64,000 nucleotides of DNA from assembly GCA_027494115.1 (NCBI GenBank), contig JAOSJL010000001.1, forward strand, positions 558,001-622,000, given 5' to 3'. Within the stretch, counting starts at the first letter, position 1, and each line of letters opens with the position of its first letter. The stretch comes from Acidimicrobiia bacterium. GTDB taxonomy: Bacteria > Actinomycetota > Acidimicrobiia > IMCC26256 > JAOSJL01. The notes under the pieces were generated by a model. It was not told the origin of the DNA and did not search any database. It worked only from the letters and a program-made list of their open reading frames with translations. The position numbers and the translations under genes were made by a program. This document shows, piece by piece, positions 1 to 9,406 of the stretch.

Positions 1-17
1 GCCACGTGTCATGGAGA

Positions 18-1331
18 TCAGCTCAGGAATCCCTCGTAGTTGCGCATCATCAGCTGGCTGTCGATCTGCTTCATCGTCTCGAGGGACACGCCCACCACGA
101 TGAGCAACGAGGTACCGCCGAACGCAGCGCCCGTGGGCAGATTCGCCAGCGAGAAGTACAACAGCGGGGCGAGTGCGATCGCGGCCAGGAACAGCGACCC
201 GGGAAGCGTGATCCGGTTCAGCGTCTTGGCGAGGTAGCGCTCCGTGGGCGGCCCAGGCCTGATACCGGGGATGAACCCACCCTGCTTGCGGATGATGTCG
301 GCCTGCTGCTGCGGGTTGAAGGCGATCGCCGTGTAGAAGTAGGCGAAGAAGATGATGAGCAGGGTGAACGTCGTGATGTAGAAGAAGCCCTGCGGCGACG
401 TGAGGTTGTCGCTGATCCAGGTCTGGACGCCGGAGGGCAGCACCGGAGCGATCAGCGCAGGGAAGAACAGGATCGAGCTCGCGAAGATCACCGGGATCAC
501 ACCCGACTGGTTGACCTTCAGGGGTATGTAGGTGCTCTGGCCGCCGTACATGCGGCGACCCACGACACGCTTCGCGAACTGCACCGGTATTCGGCGCTGG
601 CCCGATTCGACGAAGACGATCGCGACGATCATCCCCACACCGATCAGCAGCACGATGACGAACTGGAACTCGCCCTTGTTGGCGAGCACCGACTCCCCCA
701 TCGCCGGAAGCGCCGAGATCACCGAGGCCATGATGATGATCGACATGCCGTTGCCGATCCCGCGCTGGGTCACGAGCTCGCCCAGCCACATGATCAACGC
801 CGTGCCGGCGGTCAAGGTGAGGATGAAGAACAGGGCCCGCGGCGTATTGAAGCTCGGGAACAGGTTGATGCCCTGGGGCAACCCGGCGCTACTCAGGATT
901 CCCGACGACGTACCGCTCTTGAAGGCGAACGCCAGACCGGTCGCCTGCATGATGGCGAGGCCCACAGTCAGGTAACGGGTCCACTGCGTGATCTTCTTCT
1001 GCCCTGTCTGGCCCTCGTTCTGCCACTCCTCGAGCTTCGGGATGACCACACCGAGCAACTGCATGATGATCGACGCCGTGATGTACGGCATGATCCCGAG
1101 AGCGAAGACCGACACGTTCGTGAGTGCACCGCCGGAGAACAGGTTCAGCAGGCCGAGCACGCCTGACTGCGACGCCTCGTCGGAGAATGACCGGATCGCA
1201 TCGAAGTCGATGTAGGGAACCGGTACGTGCGACCCGAAGCGGTAGACCGCCACGATGAGGAACACGAACAGGATCTTCTTCCGCAGGTCGGGAACGCGGA
1301 ACATGTTGCGAAGACGTCCGAGCTGCAACAC
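18..1331 (-). CDS. secY: Protein translocase subunit SecY
   Basis: Central channel subunit of the SecYEG translocase in the cytoplasmic membrane. The 437-aa product has the family length. The N-terminus (MFRVPDLRKKILF) precedes the first membrane helix, and about ten hydrophobic segments follow, including the plug region (LNLFSGGALTNVSVFALGI) and the conserved cytoplasmic loop with GIRPGPPTERYL. I use the GTG at 1331; an ATG a few codons in (MFRVP) is an alternative. It is the last complete gene of the spc cluster here, 36 bp after rplO. The partner SecE is encoded at about 40.6-40.9 kb. No defect is visible. Confidence 0.98.
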   Translation of the reverse strand: MLQLGRLRNMFRVPDLRKKILFVFLIVAVYRFGSHVPVPYIDFDAIRSFSDEASQSGVLGLLNLFSGGALTNVSVFALGIMPYITASIIMQLLGVVIPKLEEWQNEGQTGQKKITQWTRYLTVGLAIMQATGLAFAFKSGTSSGILSSAGLPQGINLFPSFNTPRALFFILTLTAGTALIMWLGELVTQRGIGNGMSIIIMASVISALPAMGESVLANKGEFQFVIVLLIGVGMIVAIVFVESGQRRIPVQFAKRVVGRRMYGGQSTYIPLKVNQSGVIPVIFASSILFFPALIAPVLPSGVQTWISDNLTSPQGFFYITTFTLLIIFFAYFYTAIAFNPQQQADIIRKQGGFIPGIRPGPPTERYLAKTLNRITLPGSLFLAAIALAPLLYFSLANLPTGAAFGGTSLLIVVGVSLETMKQIDSQLMMRNYEGFLS

Positions 1332-1367
1332 GCGCGAAAATCCTCCTGACCGGGCGGGTGCCCGAGT

Positions 1368-1859
1368 CTACCGATTGGTGAGTGCGTTTCCCCGGGCGGG
1401 CGGACGGCGGTCGCCCCACGGTGCGGGCAGGATCTCCACACTCCCGCCGGCGGCCTCGATGGCCTTCCGGGCGGCGGCCGAACAGGCGTGCGCCTTCACC
1501 GTGAGCGACACCGACACGTCACCGCGCCCGAGGACCTTCACGAGTCCGCGCTTGGCGACCAGGCCGCGTTCGCGCAGCGTCTGAGGGCTGACCTCGCTCC
1601 CGTCGCCGAAGGAGCCGAGCGTGTCGAGGTTCACGACCGCGTACTCCACGCGGAACGGGTTGTTGAAGCCCTTGAGCTTCGGCGTCTGGCGCACGAGCGG
1701 CGTCTGACCACCTTCGAAGCCCGGCTTCACGGTGTTGCGTGCCCGCTGACCCTTGTGGCCACGGCCCGCGGTCTTGCCGCCCTTGCCGCCGATGCCGCGG
1801 CCCACTCGGCGCGCGGGCTTCTTCGAACCGGCCGGCGGTTGCAGATCGTGGATCTTCAT
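1368..1859 (-). CDS. rplO: 50S ribosomal protein L15
   Basis: Large-subunit protein acting late in 50S assembly. The 163-aa product opens with MKIHDLQPPAGSKK and the glycine/arginine-rich segment RRVGRGIGGKGGKTAGRGHK typical of L15, followed by GFEGGQTPLVRQTPKLKGF. The C-terminus is slightly longer than usual and basic (WGDRRPPARGNALTNR). Its ATG overlaps the rpmD stop in an ATGA junction, so the two are translationally coupled. Position and neighbours (rpmD upstream, secY downstream) match the canonical spc order. Confidence 0.98.
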   Translation of the reverse strand: MKIHDLQPPAGSKKPARRVGRGIGGKGGKTAGRGHKGQRARNTVKPGFEGGQTPLVRQTPKLKGFNNPFRVEYAVVNLDTLGSFGDGSEVSPQTLRERGLVAKRGLVKVLGRGDVSVSLTVKAHACSAAARKAIEAAGGSVEILPAPWGDRRPPARGNALTNR

Positions 1860-2056
1860 GACGAGGCGTCCTCTTCGACGTTCGCTTCGACGGTGACCAG
1901 GTGCGGAACCCTGTCGAGCATTCCGCGCAGTACGGGGCCGTCCTCGTGCTCCACGGTCTGATCGATCTTGCGCAGTCCGAGCGCACGCAGGGTGCCGCGC
2001 TGTTTGGGCTTCGTGCCGATGTAGGACCGCTTGAGCGTCACGCGCACGGTGGCCAT
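1856..2056 (-). CDS. rpmD: 50S ribosomal protein L30
   Basis: Small (66 aa) large-subunit protein. [20 protein letters not shown] and LRALGLRKIDQTVEHED are the L30 signature stretch. I chose the ATG at 2056, which shares its A with the TGA stop of rpsE (TGATG); a GTG one codon upstream is possible but would overlap rpsE more. It overlaps rplO by four bases. A short acidic tail (NVEEDASS) ends the protein. Confidence 0.96.
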   Translation of the reverse strand: MATVRVTLKRSYIGTKPKQRGTLRALGLRKIDQTVEHEDGPVLRGMLDRVPHLVTVEANVEEDASS

Positions 2057-2607
2057 CACTTGACCTCGGTGGGTTCGGGTGCCGGTCCGCGCTGGCGCTC
2101 CCTGAAGGCGCGCAGGAGCCCTGGTGTCGACACCTCTTCGGGCGTGAGGCCTCTCAGCTTCGCGACCTCGTCGGGGTCCCGCAGGTCCTTCAGGCCCTGG
2201 ATCGTGGCCCGCGAGACGTTGACGGCATTGGCCGACCCGAGCGACTTGGCCAGCACGTCGTTGATACCCGCAGCCTCCAGGATGTGGCGCGCGGCACCGC
2301 CGGCGATGACCCCCGTACCGGGGGCAGCGGGCTTGATGAGAACGCGGGCCGCGTCATGGCGACCGATGATCCGGTGGGTCACCGTGGACCCTGCCAGGGC
2401 GGGCTTGAACACGTTCTTCTTCGCCTCTTCCATACCCTTTTGGATCGCGGCCGGCACTTCCTTTGCCTTCCCGTAGCCGAGACCGACACTGCCGGCGCCG
2501 TCACCCACGACCACGAGCGCGGTGAAGGAGAACCGCCGGCCGCCCTTGACCACCTTGGCGACCCGGTTGATGTCGATCACTCGCTCTTCGAACTGGCCCT
2601 CGGCCAT
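2056..2607 (-). CDS. rpsE: 30S ribosomal protein S5
   Basis: Small-subunit protein near the decoding centre, involved in translational accuracy and mRNA unwinding. The 183-aa product has the double-stranded-RNA-binding N-terminal half ([19 protein letters not shown], then [21 protein letters not shown]) and the C-terminal half with [20 protein letters not shown]. The frame is open upstream, but [19 protein letters not shown] is the family N-terminus, so the ATG at 2607 is the start. It lies between rplR and rpmD in canonical spc order. Confidence 0.98.
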   Translation of the reverse strand: MAEGQFEERVIDINRVAKVVKGGRRFSFTALVVVGDGAGSVGLGYGKAKEVPAAIQKGMEEAKKNVFKPALAGSTVTHRIIGRHDAARVLIKPAAPGTGVIAGGAARHILEAAGINDVLAKSLGSANAVNVSRATIQGLKDLRDPDEVAKLRGLTPEEVSTPGLLRAFRERQRGPAPEPTEVK

Positions 2608-2620
2608 GACTGCTCCCTGC

Positions 2621-2977
2621 TCAGAACTCGAGGCCGGCTTCGCGTGCGGCCTCGGCCACACCGGCAACCCGGCCGTGATACTTGAACCCACCGCGGTCGA
2701 ACACGACCGCCGTGACACCCTCGTCCTTGCCGCGCTCACCGATGAGGGTGCCCACTCTGCGCGCCGCCTCGACGGTTCCCGACGCCTTGTCACGCATCGA
2801 GGGCTCCATCGTGGAGGCGGCGGCCAGCGTGCGACCGTCGACGTCGTCGATGAGCTGCGCGTAGATGTGGCGGTTGGACCGGTACACCGACAGGCGCGGG
2901 CGCTGGGCGGTTCCCCGAATCTTCTTGCGGACCCGGCGGTGTCGCCGGTCCCGTCCGATCACCTTGTTGCGTCGCAT
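2621..2977 (-). CDS. rplR: 50S ribosomal protein L18
   Basis: 5S rRNA-binding protein of the central protuberance, 118 aa. The basic N-terminus [20 protein letters not shown] and the conserved [20 protein letters not shown] identify L18. The ATG at 2977 is preferred over longer in-frame starts because those would overlap rplF and lack homology. It ends with [12 protein letters not shown], a typical L18 C-terminus. The gap to rpsE is 13 bp. Confidence 0.98.
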   Translation of the reverse strand: MRRNKVIGRDRRHRRVRKKIRGTAQRPRLSVYRSNRHIYAQLIDDVDGRTLAAASTMEPSMRDKASGTVEAARRVGTLIGERGKDEGVTAVVFDRGGFKYHGRVAGVAEAAREAGLEF

Positions 2978-2987
2978 CGCGAACCTC

Positions 2988-3536
2988 TCAGGCGCCCGAG
3001 CCGACGGCGGCCTTGCCGGCCTTGCGGCGGACGTGCTCGTCGACGTAGCGGATTCCCTTGCCCTTGTAGGGCTCAGGCTTTCGGACCTTACGGATGTCGG
3101 CGGCGACCTGACCGACCAACTGTTTGTCGGCACCCTTGATGATCACCTGTGTCGGCTGAGGCACCTCGATCGTGATGCCGTCGGGGGCGTCGAAGACGAC
3201 CGGGTGCGAGAAGCCGACCTGGAGCTCGATCCCCGAGCCCTTCGACTGAGCCCTGTATCCGACCCCGACGATCTGAAGCTCACGGGTGAATCCCTCGGAC
3301 ACACCCGTGACCATGTTCGCCACGAGCGAACGTGTGAGACCGTGCAGGGCCCGCGCCGATCGTTCGTCGCCCTCGCGACTCACGATGACCTCGCCGTCGG
3401 CCACGGCGACCGCGATCTTCTCGGGCGCGTCGTGTTCCAGGGTGCCGTTGGGACCCTTCACGGTGACGTGGGAGCCCGCGACCGTGACCTCGACGCCGGC
3501 GGGGATCGGGATCGGAGCTTTGCCTACTCGGCTCAT
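2988..3536 (-). CDS. rplF: 50S ribosomal protein L6
   Basis: Large-subunit protein at the base of the L7/L12 stalk, next to the sarcin-ricin loop. The 182-aa product carries both L6 repeats. The N-terminus [17 protein letters not shown] and the C-terminal signature [11 protein letters not shown] are complete. It lies 13 bp after rpsH and 10 bp before rplR. Confidence 0.98.
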   Translation of the reverse strand: MSRVGKAPIPIPAGVEVTVAGSHVTVKGPNGTLEHDAPEKIAVAVADGEVIVSREGDERSARALHGLTRSLVANMVTGVSEGFTRELQIVGVGYRAQSKGSGIELQVGFSHPVVFDAPDGITIEVPQPTQVIIKGADKQLVGQVAADIRKVRKPEPYKGKGIRYVDEHVRRKAGKAAVGSGA

Positions 3537-3549
3537 CGTCGTTCCTCGC

Positions 3550-3954
3550 CTACCAGACCTGGCACAGGATCTCGCCGCCGACCCTGCGCTTGCGCGCTTC
3601 GCGGTCGGTCAGCAGACCGACGTTCGTAGACAGGACGGCGATACCCATTCCACCGAGGACCCGGGGTACGTCATGGGCCTTCGAGTAGACACGCAGCCCC
3701 GGCTTGGAAACCCGGCGGATACCGGAGATCGTCCGTCGCCGCGAGGCGTCGTACTTGAGCTCGATCGTGAGGGTCTCGCCCGGGCGACCCGGGTTGTCTT
3801 CCACCCGGTGTCCCGTGATGTAGCCGGCCTTTTCGAGCACGTCGGCGAGAGCCACCTTCACCTTCGATGACGGCATCGAGACGTCGTCGTGCTGACGCTG
3901 ATTCGCGTTGCGAAGCCTCGTGAGCATGTCGGCGATGGGGTCGGTCATGGTCAT
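3550..3954 (-). CDS. rpsH: 30S ribosomal protein S8
   Basis: Primary 16S rRNA-binding protein, 134 aa. [16 protein letters not shown] at the start and [20 protein letters not shown] near the end are S8 hallmarks. Two ATGs lie two codons apart at the start (MTMTDP); either is possible. In E. coli S8 is the translational repressor of the spc operon; no regulatory hairpin could be confirmed here by eye. Confidence 0.97.
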   Translation of the reverse strand: MTMTDPIADMLTRLRNANQRQHDDVSMPSSKVKVALADVLEKAGYITGHRVEDNPGRPGETLTIELKYDASRRRTISGIRRVSKPGLRVYSKAHDVPRVLGGMGIAVLSTNVGLLTDREARKRRVGGEILCQVW

Positions 3955-3966
3955 CGGAGCATCCCC

Positions 3967-4152
3967 TCACCACGACGCCTTTGTGAGCCCGGGGACTTCA
4001 CCCGCGTGCGCCAACTCGCGCAGACAGATTCGACAGAGCCCGAACTTGCGGTACACCGCACGCGCGCGACCACAGCGGCGACACCGTGTGTACCGGCGCA
4101 CCTCGTACTTGGGCTTGCGCTGCTGCTTGTTGACCAGTGCCTTCTTCGCCAT
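3967..4152 (-). CDS. rpsN: 30S ribosomal protein S14, zinc-binding type Z
   Basis: The 61-aa small S14 form keeps both zinc pairs (CRRCGR and CRICLREL), so this is the C+ (type Z) paralogue rather than the 101-aa C- form. Start [13 protein letters not shown] at 4152. It sits between rplE and rpsH. The zinc form as the operonic copy is usual in actinobacteria. No C- paralogue is in the window. Confidence 0.97.
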   Translation of the reverse strand: MAKKALVNKQQRKPKYEVRRYTRCRRCGRARAVYRKFGLCRICLRELAHAGEVPGLTKASW

Positions 4153-4160
4153 CTGTTCCT

Positions 4161-4739
4161 TTACGCCTCCTCGCGGGCAAACGGGAAGCCGAGCGCTGCG
4201 AGCAGCGCACGACCCTCCTCGTTCGTTCGCGCCGTCGTGACGATCGTGATGTCCATTCCCCGGACCGTGTCGATCGAGTCGTAGTCGACCTCCGGGAAGA
4301 TCAGCTGCTCGGTGACGCCGAACGTGTAGTTCCCGCGCCCGTCGAACGACCGGGAGTTCATGCCGCGGAAGTCCCGGATCCGGGGGATCGCGAGGCTCAC
4401 GAGCCGGTCGAAGAACTCCCACATCCGGGCGCCGTGCAGGGTGACCTTGGCGCCGATCGGCTGGCCCTGCCGGAGCTTGAAGTTGGCGATCGAGTGTCTC
4501 GCCCGGGTCACGAGGGGCTTCTGGCCCGTGATGACCCCCAGGTCGGCGACCGCACCGTCGAGGATGGACTTCTGGTCGGCGGCCTCGCCCACACCTGTGT
4601 TGACAACGATCTTGTCGAGGCGGGGGACCTCCATGATGTTGCCGAGCCCGAGCTCGCTCTGGAGTGCCGAGCGGATCTCGTCGCGATAGCGGTCGCGCAG
4701 CCGGGGTGGCGGTGCCTGCGTGGCGGAGTCTGCTGCCAT
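4161..4739 (-). CDS. rplE: 50S ribosomal protein L5
   Basis: 5S rRNA-binding protein that contacts the P-site tRNA, 192 aa. Signatures include [19 protein letters not shown], the [19 protein letters not shown] segment and the C-terminal [20 protein letters not shown] start at the ATG at 4739, which overlaps the rplX stop (TGATG). The frame is open further upstream but that would run across rplX. Confidence 0.98.
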   Translation of the reverse strand: MAADSATQAPPPRLRDRYRDEIRSALQSELGLGNIMEVPRLDKIVVNTGVGEAADQKSILDGAVADLGVITGQKPLVTRARHSIANFKLRQGQPIGAKVTLHGARMWEFFDRLVSLAIPRIRDFRGMNSRSFDGRGNYTFGVTEQLIFPEVDYDSIDTVRGMDITIVTTARTNEEGRALLAALGFPFAREEA

Positions 4740-5071
4740 CACGCACCTCGCTTGTCGTTGTCGGGCAGGTCGGCGCCGCACTTGCGACATACGCGGAACT
4801 TCGCGCCGTCGGGATCGAAGCGAAAACCGATACGTGTGGCCGCGCCGCAGGAGTCGCACACGATGGCGACGTTGGACACGTGGATCGGCATGTCCTTGTC
4901 GATGATTCCGCCCTGCATGGTGGCGCGCGTCGCAGCCTGGTGACGCTTGGCCACGTTGATCCCGTCGACGATGACGCGGTCTTTGGCCGGTATCACGTCC
5001 ATGACCTCACCACGACGGCCGACGTCCTTTCCGGCGAGCACCTCGACCTGGTCACCCTTCTTGATCTTCAT
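4739..5071 (-). CDS. rplX: 50S ribosomal protein L24, zinc-binding
   Basis: Assembly-initiator protein of the 50S subunit, 110 aa. It has an N-terminal KOW motif ([20 protein letters not shown]) and a C-terminal CDSC...CRKC zinc ribbon as found in many Gram-positive and actinobacterial L24 proteins. Only 3 bp separate it from the rplN stop, and it is translationally coupled to rplE through TGATG. Confidence 0.97.
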   Translation of the reverse strand: MKIKKGDQVEVLAGKDVGRRGEVMDVIPAKDRVIVDGINVAKRHQAATRATMQGGIIDKDMPIHVSNVAIVCDSCGAATRIGFRFDPDGAKFRVCRKCGADLPDNDKRGA

Positions 5072-5074
5072 GGC

Positions 5075-5442
5075 TCAGATCACCTCTGGAGCGAGCGAGA
5101 TGATGCGCATGAAACGACGATCGCGCAGCTCACGACCGACGGGCCCGAAGATCCGTGTGCCCTCGGCTGCTGCTGCTCGTTGATGAGCACCGCGGCGTTC
5201 TCGTCGAAACGGATGTAGCTGCCGTCCTCGCGGCGGCGCTCCTTGGCGGTGCGGACCACGACACAGCGAACGACTTCGCCCTTCTTGACGGCGGCGCCGG
5301 GAACAGCGTCCTTCACGGTCGCGACGAACTCGTCGCCGATACCCGCGTAGCGGCGGCGCGTCCCTCCGAGCACCTTGATGCACAGGACTTCGCGGGCGCC
5401 CGAGTTGTCGGCGACCTTGAGCCTGCTCTCCTGCTGAATCAT
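5075..5442 (-). CDS. rplN: 50S ribosomal protein L14 (frame broken by one missing base)
   Basis: rRNA-binding protein at the subunit interface. [20 protein letters not shown] starts the product. The frame then runs into nonsense after [10 protein letters not shown], while [20 protein letters not shown] continues in a neighbouring frame. The break is the three-base C run at 5160-5162; adding one base gives P-R-G-T-R and a 122-aa protein, exactly the usual L14 length. Because L14 is essential and single-copy, a sequencing or assembly deletion is the simplest explanation. The coordinates give the full gene. Confidence 0.93.
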
Positions 5443-5467
5443 GGTTTCGTCGTTCTCTCCGGGATCC

Positions 5468-5749
5468 TCAGCGTGCCCGTTCGAGCACGTCGACGATCCG
5501 CCAACGCTTCTGTTTGGACTGGGGCCGGGTTTCGGCGACACGAACCCGGTCGCCTTCATTGACGTCGTTGTTCTCGTCGTGCGCGTGGAGACGACTCGTG
5601 CGCTGCAGTGTCTTGCGGTACTTGCGGTGACGCACGCGGTCGGTCACGGCCACGACGGCTGTCTTGTCCATCTTGGTGGACACGACAATCCCTTCGCGAA
5701 CCTTGCGCGACGCCCGCACGGCGTCGTCTCCGGTGTCGGATTCAGGCAT
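5468..5749 (-). CDS. rpsQ: 30S ribosomal protein S17
   Basis: Primary 16S rRNA binder, 93 aa, OB fold. After a short acidic N-terminal extension ([14 protein letters not shown]) comes the family core: [20 protein letters not shown], then [20 protein letters not shown]. The start overlaps the rpmC stop by 8 bp. Order rpmC-rpsQ-rplN is canonical. Confidence 0.97.
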   Translation of the reverse strand: MPESDTGDDAVRASRKVREGIVVSTKMDKTAVVAVTDRVRHRKYRKTLQRTSRLHAHDENNDVNEGDRVRVAETRPQSKQKRWRIVDVLERAR

Positions 5750-5987
5750 CGGTCGGCTCCTCGGACATGGTCCCGGCGAACAGGGCCTCGGCGGCCTCGA
5801 TCTCGCGCTCGCGCAGCACCGTGCTGATTCGGGCTATCTCGCGACGCAACTGCCCGAGACGCGAGTAGGCGTCGAGCTGTCCCGTCGCGTTCTGGAATCG
5901 GAGGTTGAACAGCTCCTCTTTGGCGTCTGCGAGCTGCTGGACGAGATCGTCATCGCCCAGCTCACGGAGTTCGGCTGCGGTCGTCAT
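5742..5987 (-). CDS. rpmC: 50S ribosomal protein L29
   Basis: Protein near the exit tunnel, part of the docking site for trigger factor and SRP in studied species. The 81-aa product has the two-helix L29 pattern: [33 protein letters not shown] and [20 protein letters not shown]. The ATG at 5987 overlaps the rplP stop (TGATG), supporting this start. The C-terminus extends about ten residues beyond the usual end. Confidence 0.96.
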   Translation of the reverse strand: MTTAAELRELGDDDLVQQLADAKEELFNLRFQNATGQLDAYSRLGQLRREIARISTVLREREIEAAEALFAGTMSEEPTDA

Positions 5988-6397
5988 CACGCCTCGTCCT
6001 GTCGGACCACAAACCGGCTCTTGATCGGCAGCTTGTGCTGAGCGAGTCGCATCGCCTCGCGCGCCGTGGCCTCGTCGACACCCGAGAGCTCGAAGAGAAC
6101 CCGGCCCGGCTTCACGACAGCCACCCACGACTCCGGGTTGCCCTTGCCCGAGCCCATCCGCGTCTCGGCGGGCTTCTCGGTGACGGGCTTGTCGGGGAAC
6201 ACGTTGATCCAGACCTTGCCGCCGCGCTTGATGAAGCGGGTCATGGCGATACGGGCGGCTTCGATCTGCCGGTTCGTCAACCAGCACGGCTCGAGTGCCT
6301 GGATGCCGTAGTCGCCGTAGGAAACCTTCGTCCCGCCCTTGGCGGTCCCCTTCATCCGGCCGCGGTGCTGCTTTCTGTGTTTGGTCTTCTTGGGCAT
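5987..6397 (-). CDS. rplP: 50S ribosomal protein L16
   Basis: Large-subunit protein contacting the A-site tRNA elbow, 136 aa. [20 protein letters not shown] and [20 protein letters not shown] are diagnostic. I use the ATG at 6397; a GTG two codons upstream is in frame. An unusual 125-bp gap separates it from rpsC; elsewhere in this cluster gaps are 0-36 bp. Confidence 0.97.
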   Translation of the reverse strand: MPKKTKHRKQHRGRMKGTAKGGTKVSYGDYGIQALEPCWLTNRQIEAARIAMTRFIKRGGKVWINVFPDKPVTEKPAETRMGSGKGNPESWVAVVKPGRVLFELSGVDEATAREAMRLAQHKLPIKSRFVVRQDEA

Positions 6398-6522
6398 GAG
6401 CACGTGACTAGACCTCGTTCTCGATGTGAGGCGAGCGAGCGCAGTCGAGCGAGCAGGAGTCCCGAACGGCCCGGAGGGCGCCGGAGGGGTATCCCCGGAG
6501 GCGAGTGAGGGCGACCATGGGA
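6398..6522 (-). other. 125-bp GC-rich spacer inside the ribosomal cluster
   Basis: Non-coding interval between rpsC and rplP. It contains several iterations of the tetramer GAGC (on the plus strand GCGAGCGAGCGCAGTCGAGC) and a GGAGGGCGCCGGAGG block. No ORF of family quality, no clear -35/-10 pair and no strong hairpin followed by T residues were seen. It may be a small repeat-derived insertion or carry an internal promoter. Confidence 0.4.
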
Positions 6523-7452
6523 TCAGTCATCGCTGTTCCGGAAGTGGGGGGTTTCGTGGTGCTCGCGGGTGCGGCGCTCGATCTCTTCTTCTTCGGCCAG
6601 GAGCTTCTCGAGCTCGGGGTCGGCCTCCTTGACGAGCGGCGTTGCCTCCTCGGGCGTGTCGTCGCCGGCTGTAGCGCCGACCTCTTCCTCGGACACGGGC
6701 TCGGACGCGGGACGACGCTTGCCTCCACCGGCGGTAACCACCTTGCGACCCGGTGTCTGGCCCGACGTCTCACCCACGGCCATGGCCGCTTCCTTGGTGA
6801 TCTTGTCTTCGGCAGCGGACTTGTAGGGAAGGATGTCGCCCTTGTAGATCCAGACCTTGCAGCCGATCCGCCCCTGCGTCGTGCGAGCTTCGGCCAGGCC
6901 GTAGTCGATGTCGGCACGCAATGTGTGCAGCGGCACTCGACCCTCGCGGTACCACTCGGTACGCGACATCTCCGCGCCGCCCAGTCGACCGCTGCACTGC
7001 ACCCGGACGCCCAGACCGCCGGCCTTCATCGCCGTCTGCACGGCGCGCTTCATCGCACGCCGGAACGACACACGCCCGGCGAGCTGGTCGGCGACACCCT
7101 GTGCGATGAGGGTGGCGTCGAGTTCGGGCTGCTTGATCTCCTGGATGTTGAAGTGGATCTGCGCGTTCCCGGTGATCTTGAGCAGACCGGCACGCAAGCG
7201 GTCGGCCTCCGAGCCACGTCGACCGATGACGATTCCGGGACGGGCGGTGTAGACGTCGACACGCAGGCGGTCGCGTGTCCGTTCGATCTCGACGCGGCTG
7301 ACGGCCGCGTGGGGAAGTTCCGTGCGCAGGTAGTCGCGGATCTTCCAGTCCTCGATGAGGAGATCGGTGTAGTCCTTGTCGGCGAACCACCGCGACTTCC
7401 AGTCGGTGGTGATTCCCAGGCGGAACCCGTAGGGGTTGACCTTCTGACCCAT
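6523..7452 (-). CDS. rpsC: 30S ribosomal protein S3 with long acidic C-terminal tail
   Basis: mRNA-entry-channel protein. The core (residues 1 to about 215) has [18 protein letters not shown], the KH-domain [15 protein letters not shown] and the S3 C-terminal signature [20 protein letters not shown] followed by [14 protein letters not shown]. At 309 aa it is 70-90 residues longer than E. coli S3: from about residue 230 the tail becomes rich in Glu/Asp ([29 protein letters not shown]). Extended S3 tails occur in actinobacteria; their role is unclear. Start at 7452 is the family N-terminus. Confidence 0.97.
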   Translation of the reverse strand: MGQKVNPYGFRLGITTDWKSRWFADKDYTDLLIEDWKIRDYLRTELPHAAVSRVEIERTRDRLRVDVYTARPGIVIGRRGSEADRLRAGLLKITGNAQIHFNIQEIKQPELDATLIAQGVADQLAGRVSFRRAMKRAVQTAMKAGGLGVRVQCSGRLGGAEMSRTEWYREGRVPLHTLRADIDYGLAEARTTQGRIGCKVWIYKGDILPYKSAAEDKITKEAAMAVGETSGQTPGRKVVTAGGGKRRPASEPVSEEEVGATAGDDTPEEATPLVKEADPELEKLLAEEEEIERRTREHHETPHFRNSDD

Positions 7453-7456
7453 GTGC

Positions 7457-7990
7457 TTACTCGCCCCCGCCCGCGGACTCGTCGTCCGCGTCGTCGATCT
7501 CGGTGTCGGTCTCTTCGGTCTCTTCGATCTCTTCGGTTTCCTTGTCGGATGCGGCCTGGGCAGCCTCCACCCGGCGGCGGCGGAGCGAGCGGCGTCGCGC
7601 CGCTCCTTCCGACGTCTCCGATTCGGACTTGCGGGCCAGATCGTCCTCGTCGAGGCGGGCCAGGACGATCGTGACGTGCGACGTGCGCTTGTTGATCCGC
7701 GCCGCACGGCCACGAGCGCGGGGCCGCCAGCGCTTGAGAATCGGTCCCTCGTCGGCGAAGGCTTCGTCGATGACCAGTTCCTCTTCGGGGACGGCCAGCT
7801 TCGCTTCCGCGTTGGCCACCGCGGAGTCGAGCAGCTTCAACACGGGCCCGGTGGCACCACGGTCGGTGCGCTCGAGAATGTCGCGCGCGACCTCCACGTC
7901 CTCGCCCCGGATGAGGTCGAGAACCTGTCGCACCTTCGACGGTGCGGTCCGCAGGTAGCGGACACGGGCGAGCGCTGTCGTGTCGGCCAT
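7457..7990 (-). CDS. rplV: 50S ribosomal protein L22 with acidic C-terminal tail
   Basis: Lines the exit tunnel with an extended beta-hairpin. The core (residues 1-115) includes [35 protein letters not shown] and the hairpin [20 protein letters not shown]. The protein is 177 aa, about 60 longer than E. coli L22. The extra part is first basic ([14 protein letters not shown]), then strongly acidic ([20 protein letters not shown]). Its start overlaps nothing; its stop lies 4 bp before rpsC. Confidence 0.97.
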   Translation of the reverse strand: MADTTALARVRYLRTAPSKVRQVLDLIRGEDVEVARDILERTDRGATGPVLKLLDSAVANAEAKLAVPEEELVIDEAFADEGPILKRWRPRARGRAARINKRTSHVTIVLARLDEDDLARKSESETSEGAARRRSLRRRRVEAAQAASDKETEEIEETEETDTEIDDADDESAGGGE

Positions 7991-8268
7991 CAGCGACGAG
8001 CCATACCTTCCCCGCTGGCGTGCACGCGGAACGTGCGCGTCGGAGCGAATTCACCGAGCTTGTGCCCGACCATGGACTCGGTGACGTACACCGGGACGTG
8101 CTTGCGGCCGTCGTGTACGGCGAGCGTGTGGCCGACCATGTCGGGTGTCAACGTGGAGCGACGCGACCAGGTCTTGATGACCTTCTTGTCGCCGGACGCG
8201 TTCATCTCCTCCACCTTCTTGGCGAGGTGGTCGTCGATGAACGGTCCCTTTTTCAGACTGCGCGGCAT
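7990..8268 (-). CDS. rpsS: 30S ribosomal protein S19
   Basis: Head protein of the 30S subunit, 92 aa. [20 protein letters not shown] and [18 protein letters not shown] are diagnostic. The ATG at 8268 is preferred over the longer open frame, which would run through rplB. It ends at the first base of rplV. Confidence 0.98.
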   Translation of the reverse strand: MPRSLKKGPFIDDHLAKKVEEMNASGDKKVIKTWSRRSTLTPDMVGHTLAVHDGRKHVPVYVTESMVGHKLGEFAPTRTFRVHASGEGMARR

Positions 8269-8272
8269 GGCG

Positions 8273-9110
8273 TCACCTCCGCGAGCCGCGTCCGCGGCGG
8301 CGTCGCACGATCTGCTCGTTCGACTTCTTGTTCTTCTTGCGTGTGCGGCCCTCGGGCTTGCCCCAGGGCGACACCGGGTGGCGCCCGCCGGAGCTCTTGC
8401 CCTCTCCGCCACCGAGGGGGTGGTCGACGGGGTTCATGGCCACACCACGTGACTGCGGGCGCTTGCCCTTCCAACGGCTTCGTCCGGCCTTCCCGATCGA
8501 CACCAACTCGGCGTCGACGTTGCCGACCTGCCCGATCGAGCCTCGGGCGTCGATGGGGACGCGGCGCATCTCGGTGGAGGGGGAGGCGCAAGGTGGCCCA
8601 GTTGCCCTCCTTGGCCACGAGCTGGATCGCCGACCCCGCGCCGCGACCGAGCTTGCCACCCGCTCCGGGCTTCAGCTCGACGTTGTGGACGGTGGTACCG
8701 ACCGGGATGTAGCGCAGCGGCATGGCGTTTCCGACACGGATCTCGGATCCGTGACCGTTCTGGAGCACGTCGTCGACCGCGAGGCCCACCGGAGCGAGGA
8801 TGTAGCGCTTCTCGCCGTCGCGGTAGTGCAGAAGGGCGATGCGTGCGTTGCGGTTGGGGTCGTACTCGATGCTCGCCACACGGGCGGGCACGCCGTCCTT
8901 GTCGCGCTTGAAGTCGATCTCGCGGTACTTGCGCTTGTGGCCCCCGCCCCGGTGACGCGAGGTGATTCGGCCGTAGGAGTTGCGGCCACCGGTGCGCTTC
9001 TTCGACTTCGTGAGCGACTTCTCGGGCTCCGAGCTCGTGAGCTCGGAGAAGTCGGCGGCCGTCTGGAAACGGCGACCGGGGCTCGTCGGCTTGCGCTTGC
9101 GCGGTGGCAT
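8273..9110 (-). CDS. rplB: 50S ribosomal protein L2 (frame broken by one extra base)
   Basis: Core 23S rRNA-binding protein required for subunit association and peptidyl-transferase activity. The N-terminal two thirds read [15 protein letters not shown] through [20 protein letters not shown]. The frame is then lost at a five-G run (plus strand 8579-8583), while [20 protein letters not shown] and [13 protein letters not shown], which holds the conserved catalytic-region His, continue in another frame. Removing one G gives 278 aa, the normal length. An error in sequence is more likely than real loss of an essential gene. Confidence 0.93.
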
Positions 9111-9112
9111 CC

Positions 9113-9406
9113 TCAGCCTCCGAAGATCTCGATGGAGTCGCCCTCGGCGAGCGACACGATGGCGCGCTTTTGCGAACTGCGCTGCCCGAACGTTCCCGTG
9201 CGACGGTCGCGGATCTTCTTGCCGCGACGGTTGATCGTGTTCACCTTCGTGACGCGCACGCCGAAGATCGTTTCGATCGCCTGGGCGATCTCCACCTTGT
9301 TGGCGTCGGGAGCCACGTTGAATGTGTAGACGTTGCGGTCGAAGGCCGCGTACGACTTCTCGGACACGACCGGTTCCCGGATGATGCTGCGCGCTTCGCG
9401 GCTCAT
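9113..9406 (-). CDS. rplW: 50S ribosomal protein L23
   Basis: Exit-site protein that serves as dock for trigger factor and SRP, 97 aa. [35 protein letters not shown] and [15 protein letters not shown] are typical. The ATG at 9406 overlaps the rplD stop (ATGA). It ends 2 bp before rplB. Confidence 0.97.
   Translation of the reverse strand: MSREARSIIREPVVSEKSYAAFDRNVYTFNVAPDANKVEIAQAIETIFGVRVTKVNTINRRGKKIRDRRTGTFGQRSSQKRAIVSLAEGDSIEIFGG

Noticed and set aside
1-12. Start of the next gene (adenylate kinase would be expected)
   Set aside because: An ATG with four codons is visible after secY, but MTRG is too short to identify, and the usual adk N-terminus is not seen.
5160-5162. Programmed frameshift in rplN
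   Set aside because: No slippery heptamer or downstream pseudoknot seen, no precedent for L14, and the same type of homopolymer indel recurs in unrelated genes.
8579-8583. rplB as a pseudogene with a second functional copy
   Set aside because: The reading frame is otherwise perfect to the last codon and sits in its native operon; a one-base error is simpler.
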